Source: an uncultured Pseudomonadota bacterium
Lineage (GTDB): Bacteria > Pseudomonadota > Alphaproteobacteria > Rs-D84
Length of the DNA: 64,000 nucleotides
Assembly: GCA_902774285.1 (NCBI GenBank)
Contig: CACYHO010000001.1
Span: 266,077 to 330,076 of the forward strand
Direction: 5' to 3'
In this document: positions 25,600 through 33,583 of the stretch, piece after piece
Numbering within the stretch: the stretch's first letter is position 1
Layout of the letters: the number at the start of each line of letters is the position of its first letter
The notes under the pieces: generated by a model
Databases searched by the model: none
What the model was told of the DNA's origin: nothing
The model's input: only the letters and a program-made list of their open reading frames with translations
Position numbers and translations under genes: made by a program

Positions 25600-26646
25600 A
25601 TGAAAATATGGATTGCAACAGGTGGAACGGGTGGACATGTGTTTCCTGCACTTAGTGTGGCAAAAGAATTGGAAAGACGTGGGCACAAAATAACGATTTC
25701 CACAGATGGCCGTGTTATGAAAATGGTCAAAGACGGGAAACCAAGTAAAGCGCGTGTTGCATTTATTTGGGCGGCTGGTGTTGGTGCAAAATCAAAAATC
25801 AAGCAAATGATCGCTTTGGCAAAGATAGGTGTGTCTGCTGTTGCATTGATACTACGTTTTATTTTTTTGCGTCCTGATAAATTGGTTGCTTTTGGTGGGT
25901 ATGCTTCTGTGCCAGCTGTGTTTGCGGCACATGTGTGGAAAATACCTACATATTTGCACGAACAAAATGCGGCCATTGGTCGTGCTAATAAATTTTCTAT
26001 GCGCTGGGTTAAAACTTTGATGACAAGTTTTGAACACGTTGATGGCATACCGGGTAAGACAAATGTGCATGTGGTTTATACAGGATTACCTGTAAGAGAT
26101 GATTTTATAAAAAATGCGAACGCACCGTTGAAACATGAAAATAAAATTTTGGTTACCGGGGGGTCTTTGGGTGCACAAATATTAGATGAAATTGTTCCGA
26201 TGGCGATTGCAGGTATGAAAAACAAGAAAATATTCATAACACATCAAACCCGTCCTGAAAATGTGGAAAAATTACAGCGGTTTTATGCATCGCACAAAAT
26301 TCATGCAAATGTTTTATCTTTTATTCGTGATATGGCTTCATCAATTATAGATGCAGACTTGGTAATAGGACGCAGTGGTGCCAGCACAGTTGTTGAATTG
26401 GAAACAATAGGGCGTCCTGCTATATTAGTTCCGTTGAATATTAACCCAGATCAGGCGGCAAATGCATCGTCTTTTGCCAAATTAGGTGGCGGTTTTAATA
26501 TTGAACAAAGCAAATTTACAGCCAAATGGTTGACGGCTACATTGGATGATTTGTTTGATAATCCGACCCGTCTTGATAAAATGGCGAAGAAGTCTTATGT
26601 GGAAAATTTAGCTGTTCAAAATATAGCTGATACGATTATAAAATAA
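25600..26646 (+). CDS. murG: UDP-GlcNAc:lipid I N-acetylglucosaminyltransferase
   Basis: A 348-residue GT-B enzyme that adds GlcNAc to lipid I, giving lipid II, on the inner face of the membrane. Motifs: the N-terminal glycine loop GGTGGHVFPALSVA, YLHEQNAAIGRAN, LVTGGSLGAQ and the donor-binding GRSGASTVVELETIGRPAILVP. The length is normal. The operon stops here with a strong terminator, so the usual murC, murB, ddl and ftsQAZ genes do not follow. Confidence 0.97.
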   Translation: MKIWIATGGTGGHVFPALSVAKELERRGHKITISTDGRVMKMVKDGKPSKARVAFIWAAGVGAKSKIKQMIALAKIGVSAVALILRFIFLRPDKLVAFGGYASVPAVFAAHVWKIPTYLHEQNAAIGRANKFSMRWVKTLMTSFEHVDGIPGKTNVHVVYTGLPVRDDFIKNANAPLKHENKILVTGGSLGAQILDEIVPMAIAGMKNKKIFITHQTRPENVEKLQRFYASHKIHANVLSFIRDMASSIIDADLVIGRSGASTVVELETIGRPAILVPLNINPDQAANASSFAKLGGGFNIEQSKFTAKWLTATLDDLFDNPTRLDKMAKKSYVENLAVQNIADTIIK

Positions 26647-26649
26647 AAA

Positions 26650-26671
26650 ATGCCCGTTTGGGCATTTTTTT
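26650..26671 (+). terminator. mraY-ftsW-murG terminator
   Basis: ATGCCC-GTTT-GGGCAT followed by a T-run. Confidence 0.9.
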
Positions 26672-26673
26672 AC

Positions 26674-26703
26674 TTGCTCCCGATTCGTGATTTGTTCTAT
26701 GAT
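26674..26703 (+). promoter_or_regulatory. Promoter of the OmpA-like/comF pair
   Basis: TTGCTC (26674-26679), an 18-base spacer and TATGAT (26698-26703), followed by a purine-rich GGAAGGAAAGGA ribosome-binding region. Confidence 0.6.
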
Positions 26704-26722
26704 TGATTAAGGAAGGAAAGGA

Positions 26723-27964
26723 ATGAAATATTTTTCGTCATCTTTAATCGTGTATTTTATGTGCTTGAATGCCGGGATTTGTGCGTATTTGCCGGTTGTT
26801 GATGTGTCGCGTGGGGACGTGTCTGCGCGTGCCGCATTCGGTGAAGAAATTGTTTCTAAAAAATCAGTTGCTGTTGCACCTGTTGCAAAATCTGAAAAGA
26901 AAGTTGTTGCACGCAGTGCTAAAAAAATATCTGTTCCGGTAATAACTACAGATGTTTTGCAACCAAATCGTCCAAGTTCAGATTTGTGGGCGCGCAATTC
27001 AGATGTGCCACTTCGTATGCCACGTATGGATGAAATTGCAGTTATAAGATCTGACGCAGTTTTACCAGAAGAGTCTTTAGATGGTAACAGTGTTGAAATT
27101 GCTGAAGTACAAAAATCTGTTGTTGAACGTGTCGCTAGAGACGAAGCTTTAAGCGAATTAAAACAGTTGCGTGCAGAAGTTGCGCGTTTGTCACAATTAC
27201 AGCAAGAGTCTCAAATAGCAAATGCTCGTCCTGTCACTGTGCGGACACCAATTGCTGGGGCTGCAAATGTTATGACCAAACCTGTTGTTGAAAAAACTGG
27301 TGATGTATCTGTGCGCCGCAATGTTGTTTCTATGGATACAGAAAAACAAATTGCAAATCGTGGCGCAGTAAGTATTGCAGAACCTAAAATATCATCTGTT
27401 AAAAATGATATGACAAAGATGTCGCCAAATGAATTGAAAAAAGCTTTTAAAAAGACTTATTTGTCAGAAAATAAACATTTATCTACGTACCAAGTTGATG
27501 ACAGATTTGATGCAGTAAGTGATATGTCTTTTAATAATGAGGGCTTTTCCGCTGCGCGTGATTTATCAGAAATGGATGGTGGTGTACGTCCAATGGAAAT
27601 AAAGATATCTTTCCTTAATGGAGACAGTGGTTTATCACGTGAAAATTATAATTTATTGGTAGAAACAGCATCCATAGTTGTAAACAATCCAAAACGTGCA
27701 ATTCAAATTGCTATACCAGAATCTGTAACACATGATAAAGATGGTCGTAAATTGGCAGCAAAACGTTTGGCCATTGTAGAACAAGTTTTGCGTGATGCTG
27801 GAATTGCAGATCAACGTATTATACCTGTGTTATCACAACGTGATAGTGATGAATTTGTTTTGCGCATAATTTCTGGTGATATGTTTGAATCTTTGCGTCA
27901 ACAAAAACGCAATATGTTTGGTGATACAGTGTCTACAAAAACATACAAAAGTATGTCGTGGTAA
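26723..27964 (+). CDS. Exported coiled-coil protein with divergent OmpA-like C-terminal domain
   Basis: A 413-residue protein. A signal peptide (SSLIVYFMCLNAGICA) is followed by about 110 residues of Val/Ala/Arg/Ser-rich low complexity, similar in flavour to the Cys-rich proteins at 2-10 kb. A short coiled coil (ALSELKQLRAEVARLSQLQ) follows. The C-terminal 120 residues resemble an OmpA domain: SRENYNLLVETASIVVNNP, then KLAAKRLAIVEQVLRDAGI as the Ra-x-x-V-x-x-x-L helix. The Asp and Arg that bind diaminopimelate are not clearly kept. It may be a periplasmic peptidoglycan-associated protein. comF overlaps its end by seven bases. Confidence 0.65.
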   Translation: MKYFSSSLIVYFMCLNAGICAYLPVVDVSRGDVSARAAFGEEIVSKKSVAVAPVAKSEKKVVARSAKKISVPVITTDVLQPNRPSSDLWARNSDVPLRMPRMDEIAVIRSDAVLPEESLDGNSVEIAEVQKSVVERVARDEALSELKQLRAEVARLSQLQQESQIANARPVTVRTPIAGAANVMTKPVVEKTGDVSVRRNVVSMDTEKQIANRGAVSIAEPKISSVKNDMTKMSPNELKKAFKKTYLSENKHLSTYQVDDRFDAVSDMSFNNEGFSAARDLSEMDGGVRPMEIKISFLNGDSGLSRENYNLLVETASIVVNNPKRAIQIAIPESVTHDKDGRKLAAKRLAIVEQVLRDAGIADQRIIPVLSQRDSDEFVLRIISGDMFESLRQQKRNMFGDTVSTKTYKSMSW

Positions 27965-28680
27965 ATTTATTAAAATCTTTTGTGAATTTTATATACCCGC
28001 CGGTTTGTCCTGTGTGTAGCGATTTGGTAGAATCGCATGGAAGTTTGTGTGCACAATGTTGGGCGCATTTTAATTGGATATCAAATCCAAAATGTTTTAA
28101 GTGCGGGTATCCGTTTCCTGCGGATTTAGATTTGGGACCAAAGCCACTTTGCCCACATTGCGCCAGCGGTGAATGTGATTTAGATTTTATCAGATCTGCA
28201 TGTGTCTATGACGATGTATCAAAGAATATAATGTTGCCATTTAAACACGCATCACAATTGAAATATCAAACTTTGATGTCAAATTCCATGATAAATTGTT
28301 TACGTGATTTAAATTTAGATATAGATGTTGTTTTGCCAGTTCCATTGGCATATAAACGTTTGTTCAAGCGTGGGTATAATCAGGCAACGCTTTTGGCGCG
28401 TCCGATTGCAAAGCATTTTAATGCGGTTTTAGATGTGGATAGTGTGGCACGTAAATATAAACAAGATATGGGACATAAAAATGCAAAACAAAGACGCGAA
28501 AATGTTCGTGGTGTATTTAATATCAAAAAATTAGACAATATTCGGGATAAGAAAATTTTGCTGGTTGATGATGTTATGACAAGTGGTGCAACTTTTTATG
28601 AATTAAATCGTATTTTGCGCAAAGCCGGGGCATCTGCAGTATACGCCGTTTCGTTCTGTCGTGTTGTTCATGCAATTTAG
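27958..28680 (+). CDS. comF: ComF-family phosphoribosyltransferase-like protein
   Basis: A 240-residue protein. The N-terminus holds two zinc-ribbon-like Cys pairs (CPVCSDL, CAQCW, then CFKCGYPF and CPHCASG). The C-terminal half is a type I phosphoribosyltransferase fold with the PRPP loop ILLVDDVMTSGAT. KRGYNQATLLA and RRENVRGVF are ComF signatures. In competent bacteria ComF helps internalised DNA become single-stranded and recombine. Translation starts at GTG 27958, overlapping the stop of the upstream gene and suggesting coupling. comEC lies about 25 kb away in the same window. Confidence 0.9.
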   Translation: MVNLLKSFVNFIYPPVCPVCSDLVESHGSLCAQCWAHFNWISNPKCFKCGYPFPADLDLGPKPLCPHCASGECDLDFIRSACVYDDVSKNIMLPFKHASQLKYQTLMSNSMINCLRDLNLDIDVVLPVPLAYKRLFKRGYNQATLLARPIAKHFNAVLDVDSVARKYKQDMGHKNAKQRRENVRGVFNIKKLDNIRDKKILLVDDVMTSGATFYELNRILRKAGASAVYAVSFCRVVHAI

Positions 28681-29039
28681 TGTTTTATATTACACAAAGA
28701 TTGTTGCAGAAAATTTGCTAATTCTAATTCGGTGCTATTCATTGTTTGGGCTGTTTCTTGTAAATCTGTTTTTTCTTTACAAGCGTTTATAATATCGACC
28801 ATATCTTTTTGATCACTGGTTAATGGTTTTGAATTTGTCTGATCCCAATGGACAGATAATATGTTTTTATTGTTAACAAAGATGCTATAGTTGTTTGTGG
28901 CCCAACCATTTATGACTGTAAGTATTTCACGTCCGTTTTTATCGAATACAGTGTATTTATCACCGATATTTAATGCCTTGTGATGAATACGGTTATTGTG
29001 AATGGTTTCTTTGATAAGCATTTTGATAATTTTATTCAT
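28677..29039 (-). CDS. Hypothetical protein
   Basis: A 120-residue soluble protein without signal peptide. The first half looks like a small beta-barrel (ALNIGDKYTVFDKNGREILTVINGW), with an alternating pattern and a D-x-N-G turn. The second half is helical and polar (TSDQKDMVDIINACKE). I do not recognise the family. It converges on comF with a four-base overlap and has a GGA-type ribosome-binding site before the ATG, with TATAAA about 16 bases upstream. Confidence 0.6.
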   Translation of the reverse strand: MNKIIKMLIKETIHNNRIHHKALNIGDKYTVFDKNGREILTVINGWATNNYSIFVNNKNILSVHWDQTNSKPLTSDQKDMVDIINACKEKTDLQETAQTMNSTELELANFLQQSLCNIKH

Positions 29040-29117
29040 GATTTTTCCGTTTTTTATACGAAAATCATACGCCTTTTATGGTGTTTTTGCACTAGGAACG
29101 TTTTTCCTTTCATTTAC

Positions 29118-29145
29118 TTGATTTTATGTTTTTATTGTGTAAAAT
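29118..29145 (+). promoter_or_regulatory. valS promoter
   Basis: TTGATT (29118-29123), a 16-base spacer and TAAAAT (29140-29145). The leader is about 18 bases, too short for a T-box or long attenuator. Confidence 0.65.
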
Positions 29146-29169
29146 TTGACAAGTAAAATAGAGGTAATC

Positions 29170-31569
29170 ATGAACATCGAATTAGGTAAAAATATAGATA
29201 CGCGTGAATTAGAAACCAAAATTCAAAAATTCTGGGATGATAACCATTTTTGGGATAATGATGTTAATTCTGATAAAAAGTCTTTTTGTATAATGATGCC
29301 ACCACCAAATGTGACTGGTAATTTGCATATGGGACACGCGTTGGACAATGTATTAACAGATATTGTTTGTCGCTATAAACGTATGGCTGGTTTTGATGTT
29401 TTATGGCAACCTGGAACAGATCATGCTTCTATTGCTACACAGTTATTGGTTGAACGTGATTTGTCTAAACGTGGAATCAATCCAAATGCTTTGAGTTTGG
29501 ATGAAAAATTAAATGCTGCTTGGGCTTGGAAAGCAGACAAGGGTGGTCAGATTATGAATCAATTGCACATCCTTGGTGTAACACCTGTTTGGAAACGCGA
29601 AAGATTTACAATGGACGAAGGTTTGTCGCGTGCGGTTACAAAATTATTCGTGAAAATGTATAACGAAGGTTTAATATATCGCGAAAAACGTCTTGTGAAT
29701 TGGTGTCCAAAACAACAAACATCTGTTTCTGATTTGGAAATTGATACGCGCGAAGAACACGGTAAATTTTATTATTTCAATTATCCATTGGTTGATGGTG
29801 GGTTTGTTGAAATCGCAACTACGCGTCCTGAAACTTTGTTTGGCGATAAAGCAATCGCAGTTCATCCTGAAAACGAAAAATTAAAACATTTGATTGGTAA
29901 GAAAGCGATTATACCATTAACTGATATTGAAATTCCAATTGTAGGTGACGAACACGCTGATCCTGAAAAGGGGACCGGTGCTGTTAAGATTACACCTGCA
30001 CATGACTTTGATGACTTTGAAGTTGGTTTGCGCCATAATCTTGAACCTGTTTGTATATTAACAAACGATGCTAAATTGAATAACGAAAGTGTTGTGCCAG
30101 AAAAATATCGTGGCATGGATAGATATGTTGCACGTAAGGCTGTTATTGAAGATTTGGAAGCTGCTGGTTTAATGGTAAAAATAGAAGATAAAGTTATTCC
30201 AACGCCATATTCAGAACGTGGAAATGTACCTGTTGAACCAATGTTAACAACGCAATGGTTTGTTGATGCTGAAAAATTGGCAATGCCTGCGATTAAGGCT
30301 GTGGAAGAAGGTAAAATTAAATTCTTGCCAGATCACAGATATAATTTGTTTATGTCTTGGATGAAAAATATTCGTCCATGGACTATTTCACGTCAATTAT
30401 GGTGGGGACATCATATACCTGCATGGTATGACGACGAAGGAAATGTTTATGTTGCAGAAACAGAAGAAGAAGCAATTAAACAATCTGGTGGTAAAACTTT
30501 AACACGCGATAACGATGTTTTAGATACTTGGTTTTCGTCTGGTCTTTGGCCGTTTTCAACACTGGGATGGCCAGATGATACATTGGAATTGAAAAAATAC
30601 TATCCAACAGATTTGTTATACACTGGTGCAGACATTATATTCTTTTGGGTGGCACGTATGATAATGATGGGAATTTATGTAATGGGCGATGTCCCTTTCC
30701 ATACTGTAAATTTCCATGGACTTGTTTTAGATTCCAAGGGACAAAAGATGTCAAAGACCAAGGGTAATGGTACAGACCCGTTGATTTCTGTTGATAAATT
30801 TGGTGCTGACGCGTTGCGTTATTGGATTGCCACTGCGCCAATTGGAACAAGTTTAAGATACAGTGATGATGAAGTTAAACGTGGTTCAAGATTATTGACT
30901 AAACTTTGGAATGCATCAAAATATGTTTTGATGAATTTAACAGATTTTGATCCAAAGACTACACAACAAATACCTGTTTCTGAAAGATTTGTTGAAGACC
31001 GTTGGGTGTTGTCGGAATTGAATAAAACAATTGCAGAAACACGTAAGAATTTGGATAAATATGATAACTATAATTCACGTGCTGCGATTGACACATTCTT
31101 CTGGGATATATTCTGTGATCAATATTTGGAATTCATCAAAGACAGATTCTGGGCGCCTGAAAAATATAGCGCAGAATCTAAATTGTCCGCACAATGGACA
31201 TTGTATACAGTATTGCGTGCAATAATCGGTTTGTATGCACCGTTTATCCCGTTTGTTACCGAAGAATTATGGCAAAAGATTTATAAAGATTTTGAAGGTG
31301 GCGAAACTTTGCATTTGACAGCATATCCAGAAGTCAGAGAAGAATACAATACAGATGTATCGCAAATGAATATTGCTTTGGATATTTTGAAAAATGTTCG
31401 TGGACTTCGCACTGAAAGAAAAATCGGTAATGGTGCAAAACTGGAAACTTTGACTATTCCATCTGATACACCAGAAATTCTGCATGGGTTGATTAAATCT
31501 GCGGCACGTGCAAATGAAATTATTTTGGGAAAAGAAACCGATTTTGTTGTTGTTCAAAACAATGAATAA
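29170..31569 (+). CDS. valS: Valyl-tRNA synthetase (short form)
   Basis: A 799-residue class Ia synthetase that charges tRNA-Val. The HIGH-type motif is PPPNVTGNLHMGHAL and the KMSKS loop is GQKMSKTKGNG. The CP1 editing domain has TTRPETLFGD and GTGAVKITPAHDFDDFEVG. ISRQLWWGHHIPAWY and DTWFSSGLWPFSTLGWPD confirm Val specificity. It is about 150 residues shorter than E. coli ValRS and has no long C-terminal coiled-coil arm; the insert after KMSKS is also short. This form is known from Rickettsiales and archaea. I start at ATG 29170 after AGAGG, not at 29146. Confidence 0.96.
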   Translation: MNIELGKNIDTRELETKIQKFWDDNHFWDNDVNSDKKSFCIMMPPPNVTGNLHMGHALDNVLTDIVCRYKRMAGFDVLWQPGTDHASIATQLLVERDLSKRGINPNALSLDEKLNAAWAWKADKGGQIMNQLHILGVTPVWKRERFTMDEGLSRAVTKLFVKMYNEGLIYREKRLVNWCPKQQTSVSDLEIDTREEHGKFYYFNYPLVDGGFVEIATTRPETLFGDKAIAVHPENEKLKHLIGKKAIIPLTDIEIPIVGDEHADPEKGTGAVKITPAHDFDDFEVGLRHNLEPVCILTNDAKLNNESVVPEKYRGMDRYVARKAVIEDLEAAGLMVKIEDKVIPTPYSERGNVPVEPMLTTQWFVDAEKLAMPAIKAVEEGKIKFLPDHRYNLFMSWMKNIRPWTISRQLWWGHHIPAWYDDEGNVYVAETEEEAIKQSGGKTLTRDNDVLDTWFSSGLWPFSTLGWPDDTLELKKYYPTDLLYTGADIIFFWVARMIMMGIYVMGDVPFHTVNFHGLVLDSKGQKMSKTKGNGTDPLISVDKFGADALRYWIATAPIGTSLRYSDDEVKRGSRLLTKLWNASKYVLMNLTDFDPKTTQQIPVSERFVEDRWVLSELNKTIAETRKNLDKYDNYNSRAAIDTFFWDIFCDQYLEFIKDRFWAPEKYSAESKLSAQWTLYTVLRAIIGLYAPFIPFVTEELWQKIYKDFEGGETLHLTAYPEVREEYNTDVSQMNIALDILKNVRGLRTERKIGNGAKLETLTIPSDTPEILHGLIKSAARANEIILGKETDFVVVQNNE

Positions 31570-31595
31570 TTACCCATAATATTAGGAGAGTAACC

Positions 31596-32324
31596 ATGGC
31601 AACAAAACTGATTGAAGAACACACATTAAAATCGTATCAATGTGACAGATACGGTTTAATGCGCCCAATCATGTTAATGAATGAATTGCAAGGATTGGCG
31701 GGAAAGCATGCTGATCTTTTGGGGGCGGGGCGTGAATATTGTTTTGCGCATAATGTTGCATGGGTTGTGACACATATGTTTGTTGATATTATCGATATGC
31801 CACGTGCAAAAGAAAAATTAACATATACAACATGGCCAACTGTTCCTGGTGGTGTGCGCAGCGAACGTGATTTTGAAATTCGTGATGAACATGGTAATTT
31901 AAAAATTCGTGCGATATCCCAATGGGTTTTAATAAATCTTGAAACGCGTCGTCCTGTGCGTATAAGTGAATATATCCCAGATTGGAATGGTATTGATGAA
32001 CGTGTTTGGGATCGTGATTTTGATAAATGTCCTGATTTTATTCCAACTAAATCACATGTTATGGCATGTCGTTTTGATGATATTGATGTTAATCAACATA
32101 TTAATAATGCGGTATATACTGTTTGGGCAACAGAAAGTGTTGGTTTTCAATATCGTAACGAACACAAATTGCGTGGCATAGATGTATATTTTGAACACGA
32201 AATAAATCCAAACACACCAACTGTGCGTATAGAGGTTGCTTTTGATGGTGATGTATCACGTCACAAAATTATGACCGATGAAATTGAACATGCAAAGATA
32301 GTGTGTCATTGGGAAAAGCAATAA
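31596..32324 (+). CDS. Acyl-ACP thioesterase family protein
   Basis: A 242-residue double hot-dog protein of the FatA/acyl-ACP thioesterase family (PF01643). The N-terminal hot-dog has the helix NELQGLAGKHADLLG and the strand VAWVVTHMFVDI. The C-terminal half has DIDVNQHINNAVYTVWATES, the D-x-N-x-H-x-N-N-x-x-Y segment carrying the catalytic Asn and His. It would release free fatty acids from acyl-ACP in the cytoplasm. AGGAG precedes the ATG. It follows valS by 26 bases and may be read through from it. Confidence 0.85.
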   Translation: MATKLIEEHTLKSYQCDRYGLMRPIMLMNELQGLAGKHADLLGAGREYCFAHNVAWVVTHMFVDIIDMPRAKEKLTYTTWPTVPGGVRSERDFEIRDEHGNLKIRAISQWVLINLETRRPVRISEYIPDWNGIDERVWDRDFDKCPDFIPTKSHVMACRFDDIDVNQHINNAVYTVWATESVGFQYRNEHKLRGIDVYFEHEINPNTPTVRIEVAFDGDVSRHKIMTDEIEHAKIVCHWEKQ

Positions 32325-32326
32325 TT

Positions 32327-32355
32327 TTGTTTAATATTGCTTTTTGTGATATGAT
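32327..32355 (+). promoter_or_regulatory. Promoter of the YjbR-like gene (leaderless)
   Basis: TTGTTT (32327-32332), a 17-base spacer and TATGAT (32350-32355). The predicted start is about 32362, next to ATG 32363. Confidence 0.6.
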
Positions 32356-32362
32356 ATAAATC

Positions 32363-32737
32363 ATGGAAAAATCATTTCGCAAAGATGTTTTAAAATTTGT
32401 AAAACAGAAATATAAAATTTCTGGGGATGCGCCATGGGCCAAATATCCTGACTTTATTGTGTTAAGGCATACGGATAACCGAAAATGGTTTGGTTTGCTG
32501 ATGAATCTGCCTAAATCTAAATTGGGGTTAAAAGGTGATAAATATGTTGATATCTTAAATCTTAAGGTGGATCCAATTGTTATTGGTGGTTTTATACATC
32601 AAGTCGGGATAATGCCGGCATATCATATGAACAAAGCATCGTGGGTGTCGGTATTATTAGATGGCAGTGTCCCTTTAAATGACATAGAATTTCTTTTAAA
32701 TGTTTCTTTTGAATTAACAAAAAATAAAAAGGGGTAA
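32363..32737 (+). CDS. MmcQ/YjbR (DUF419) family protein
   Basis: A 124-residue protein with the YjbR fold, a double-wing CyaY-like DNA-binding domain. WFGLLMNLPKSKLGL and HMNKASWVSVLLDGSVPLNDIEFLLNVSFEL match the family's two conserved blocks. The molecular role is unknown; DNA binding is suggested only by structure. There is no Shine-Dalgarno sequence, and the promoter lies directly upstream, which suggests a leaderless mRNA. The TM2 gene starts three bases after its stop. Confidence 0.85.
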   Translation: MEKSFRKDVLKFVKQKYKISGDAPWAKYPDFIVLRHTDNRKWFGLLMNLPKSKLGLKGDKYVDILNLKVDPIVIGGFIHQVGIMPAYHMNKASWVSVLLDGSVPLNDIEFLLNVSFELTKNKKG

Positions 32738-32740
32738 AAT

Positions 32741-33046
32741 ATGGCGATGATTTATTGCCGTGAATGTGGTGCGCGTCATTCTGATAAGGCGAAAGCTTGT
32801 CCAAAATGTGGTTATGTTGAATATGATTTAACAAAATCAACAGTTGTGTATCTATTATTATTATGGTTTTTCGGTTTGATCGGTGCCCATCGTTTTTATG
32901 CAGGCAAAACAGCTTCTGGTGTTGTGATGTTAATTTTGACTTGCACACTGTATGGAATTTTAATCACTGGTATTTGGTGGATAATAGATTTAATTTATGC
33001 AGTATGTAATTTGGGTAAACCAGAAAATATATTTGCAAAAAAATAA
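32741..33046 (+). CDS. Zinc-ribbon TM2-domain membrane protein
   Basis: A 101-residue protein. The N-terminal zinc ribbon has CRECGARHSDKAKACPKCGY (two CxxC pairs). It is followed by a TM2 domain: a first span, the turn GAHRFYAGKTASG and a second span ending GIWWIIDLIYAV, the hallmark D-x-[IL] end. TM2 proteins are small inner-membrane proteins of unclear function. It could start at 32741 or at the Met two codons later. It is transcribed with the YjbR-like gene. Confidence 0.88.
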   Translation: MAMIYCRECGARHSDKAKACPKCGYVEYDLTKSTVVYLLLLWFFGLIGAHRFYAGKTASGVVMLILTCTLYGILITGIWWIIDLIYAVCNLGKPENIFAKK

Positions 33047-33053
33047 ATAAAAA

Positions 33054-33076
33054 AATCGCCAATCGGCGATTTTTTA
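33054..33076. terminator. Bidirectional intrinsic terminator
   Basis: ATCGCC-AATC-GGCGAT with an A-run before and a T-run after. It lies between the TM2 gene and the convergent rpmH. Confidence 0.88.
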
Positions 33077-33098
33077 AATTCTTTCGATAACCATCATC

Positions 33099-33251
33099 TT
33101 AGTTAACGGCAGATACGGCCAAACGTTTACGACCACATGCGCGACGACGATTCAAAACATCGCGTCCAGATTTAGTTGCCATTTTTTCACGAAAACCGTG
33201 TGTTTTTACACGACGTGTTTTAGATGGTTGATATGTTCTTTTTGTTGCCAT
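33099..33251 (-). CDS. rpmH: 50S ribosomal protein L34
   Basis: A 50-residue, very basic protein: [14 protein letters not shown] at the start, then [20 protein letters not shown] and a GRKRL block before the end. This is L34, a structural protein of the large subunit. AAAGGAT precedes the ATG. The partner genes rnpA and yidC that nearly always follow rpmH are missing; a terminator shared with the TM2 gene comes next. The ORF is below 60 codons. Confidence 0.96.
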   Translation of the reverse strand: MATKRTYQPSKTRRVKTHGFREKMATKSGRDVLNRRRACGRKRLAVSAVN

Positions 33252-33311
33252 TGTTTTTATCCTTTTGACTGAACCTTATTTAATCATATGTTTTTTAAAA
33301 ACGCAACTATT

Positions 33312-33422
33312 TTATTTGCTTTTTACTAAACCAAGCTTTTTAAGGCCTTCGACAAACAGATACCATGTAAAAATCGCAGCAAATAATTGCCAAAATGGTA
33401 AAAATACACCAGTTGTTTTCAT
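33312..33422 (-). CDS. 36-residue single-span membrane peptide
   Basis: A small ORF, MKTTGVFLPFWQLFAAIF at the start, then TWYLFVEGLKKLGLVKSK. It has one aromatic-rich hydrophobic segment and a basic C-terminus. AAAGGAC lies eight bases before the ATG, and a near-consensus promoter sits 30 bases further up, so translation is well supported despite its size. A longer in-frame ORF reaches 33605 but overlaps the gyrA start. The function is unknown. It resembles small stress or complex-associated membrane proteins only in general features. Confidence 0.55.
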   Translation of the reverse strand: MKTTGVFLPFWQLFAAIFTWYLFVEGLKKLGLVKSK

Positions 33423-33450
33423 GTTGTTTGTCCTTTTGTTTATATGTTTT

Positions 33451-33478
33451 ATTTTAATACACAAACATGTTTTGTCAA
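33451..33478 (-). promoter_or_regulatory. Promoter of the 36-residue peptide gene
   Basis: Minus strand: TTGACA (33478-33473), a 16-base spacer and TAAAAT (33456-33451). This is one of the best -35/-10 pairs in the window. Confidence 0.75.
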
Positions 33479-33524
33479 GCAGTATTATGGTATTAATTTT
33501 TTTGCTGTTTTTGTGCTTTATTTC

Positions 33525-33554
33525 TTGACCGAAAGACCATTTTTTTGCTATGTT
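33525..33554 (+). promoter_or_regulatory. gyrA promoter
   Basis: TTGACC (33525-33530), an 18-base spacer and TATGTT (33549-33554), with a leader of about 23 bases. Confidence 0.55.
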
Positions 33555-33583
33555 TTTACTATCGAAAAACAAGGGAAAAAGCA

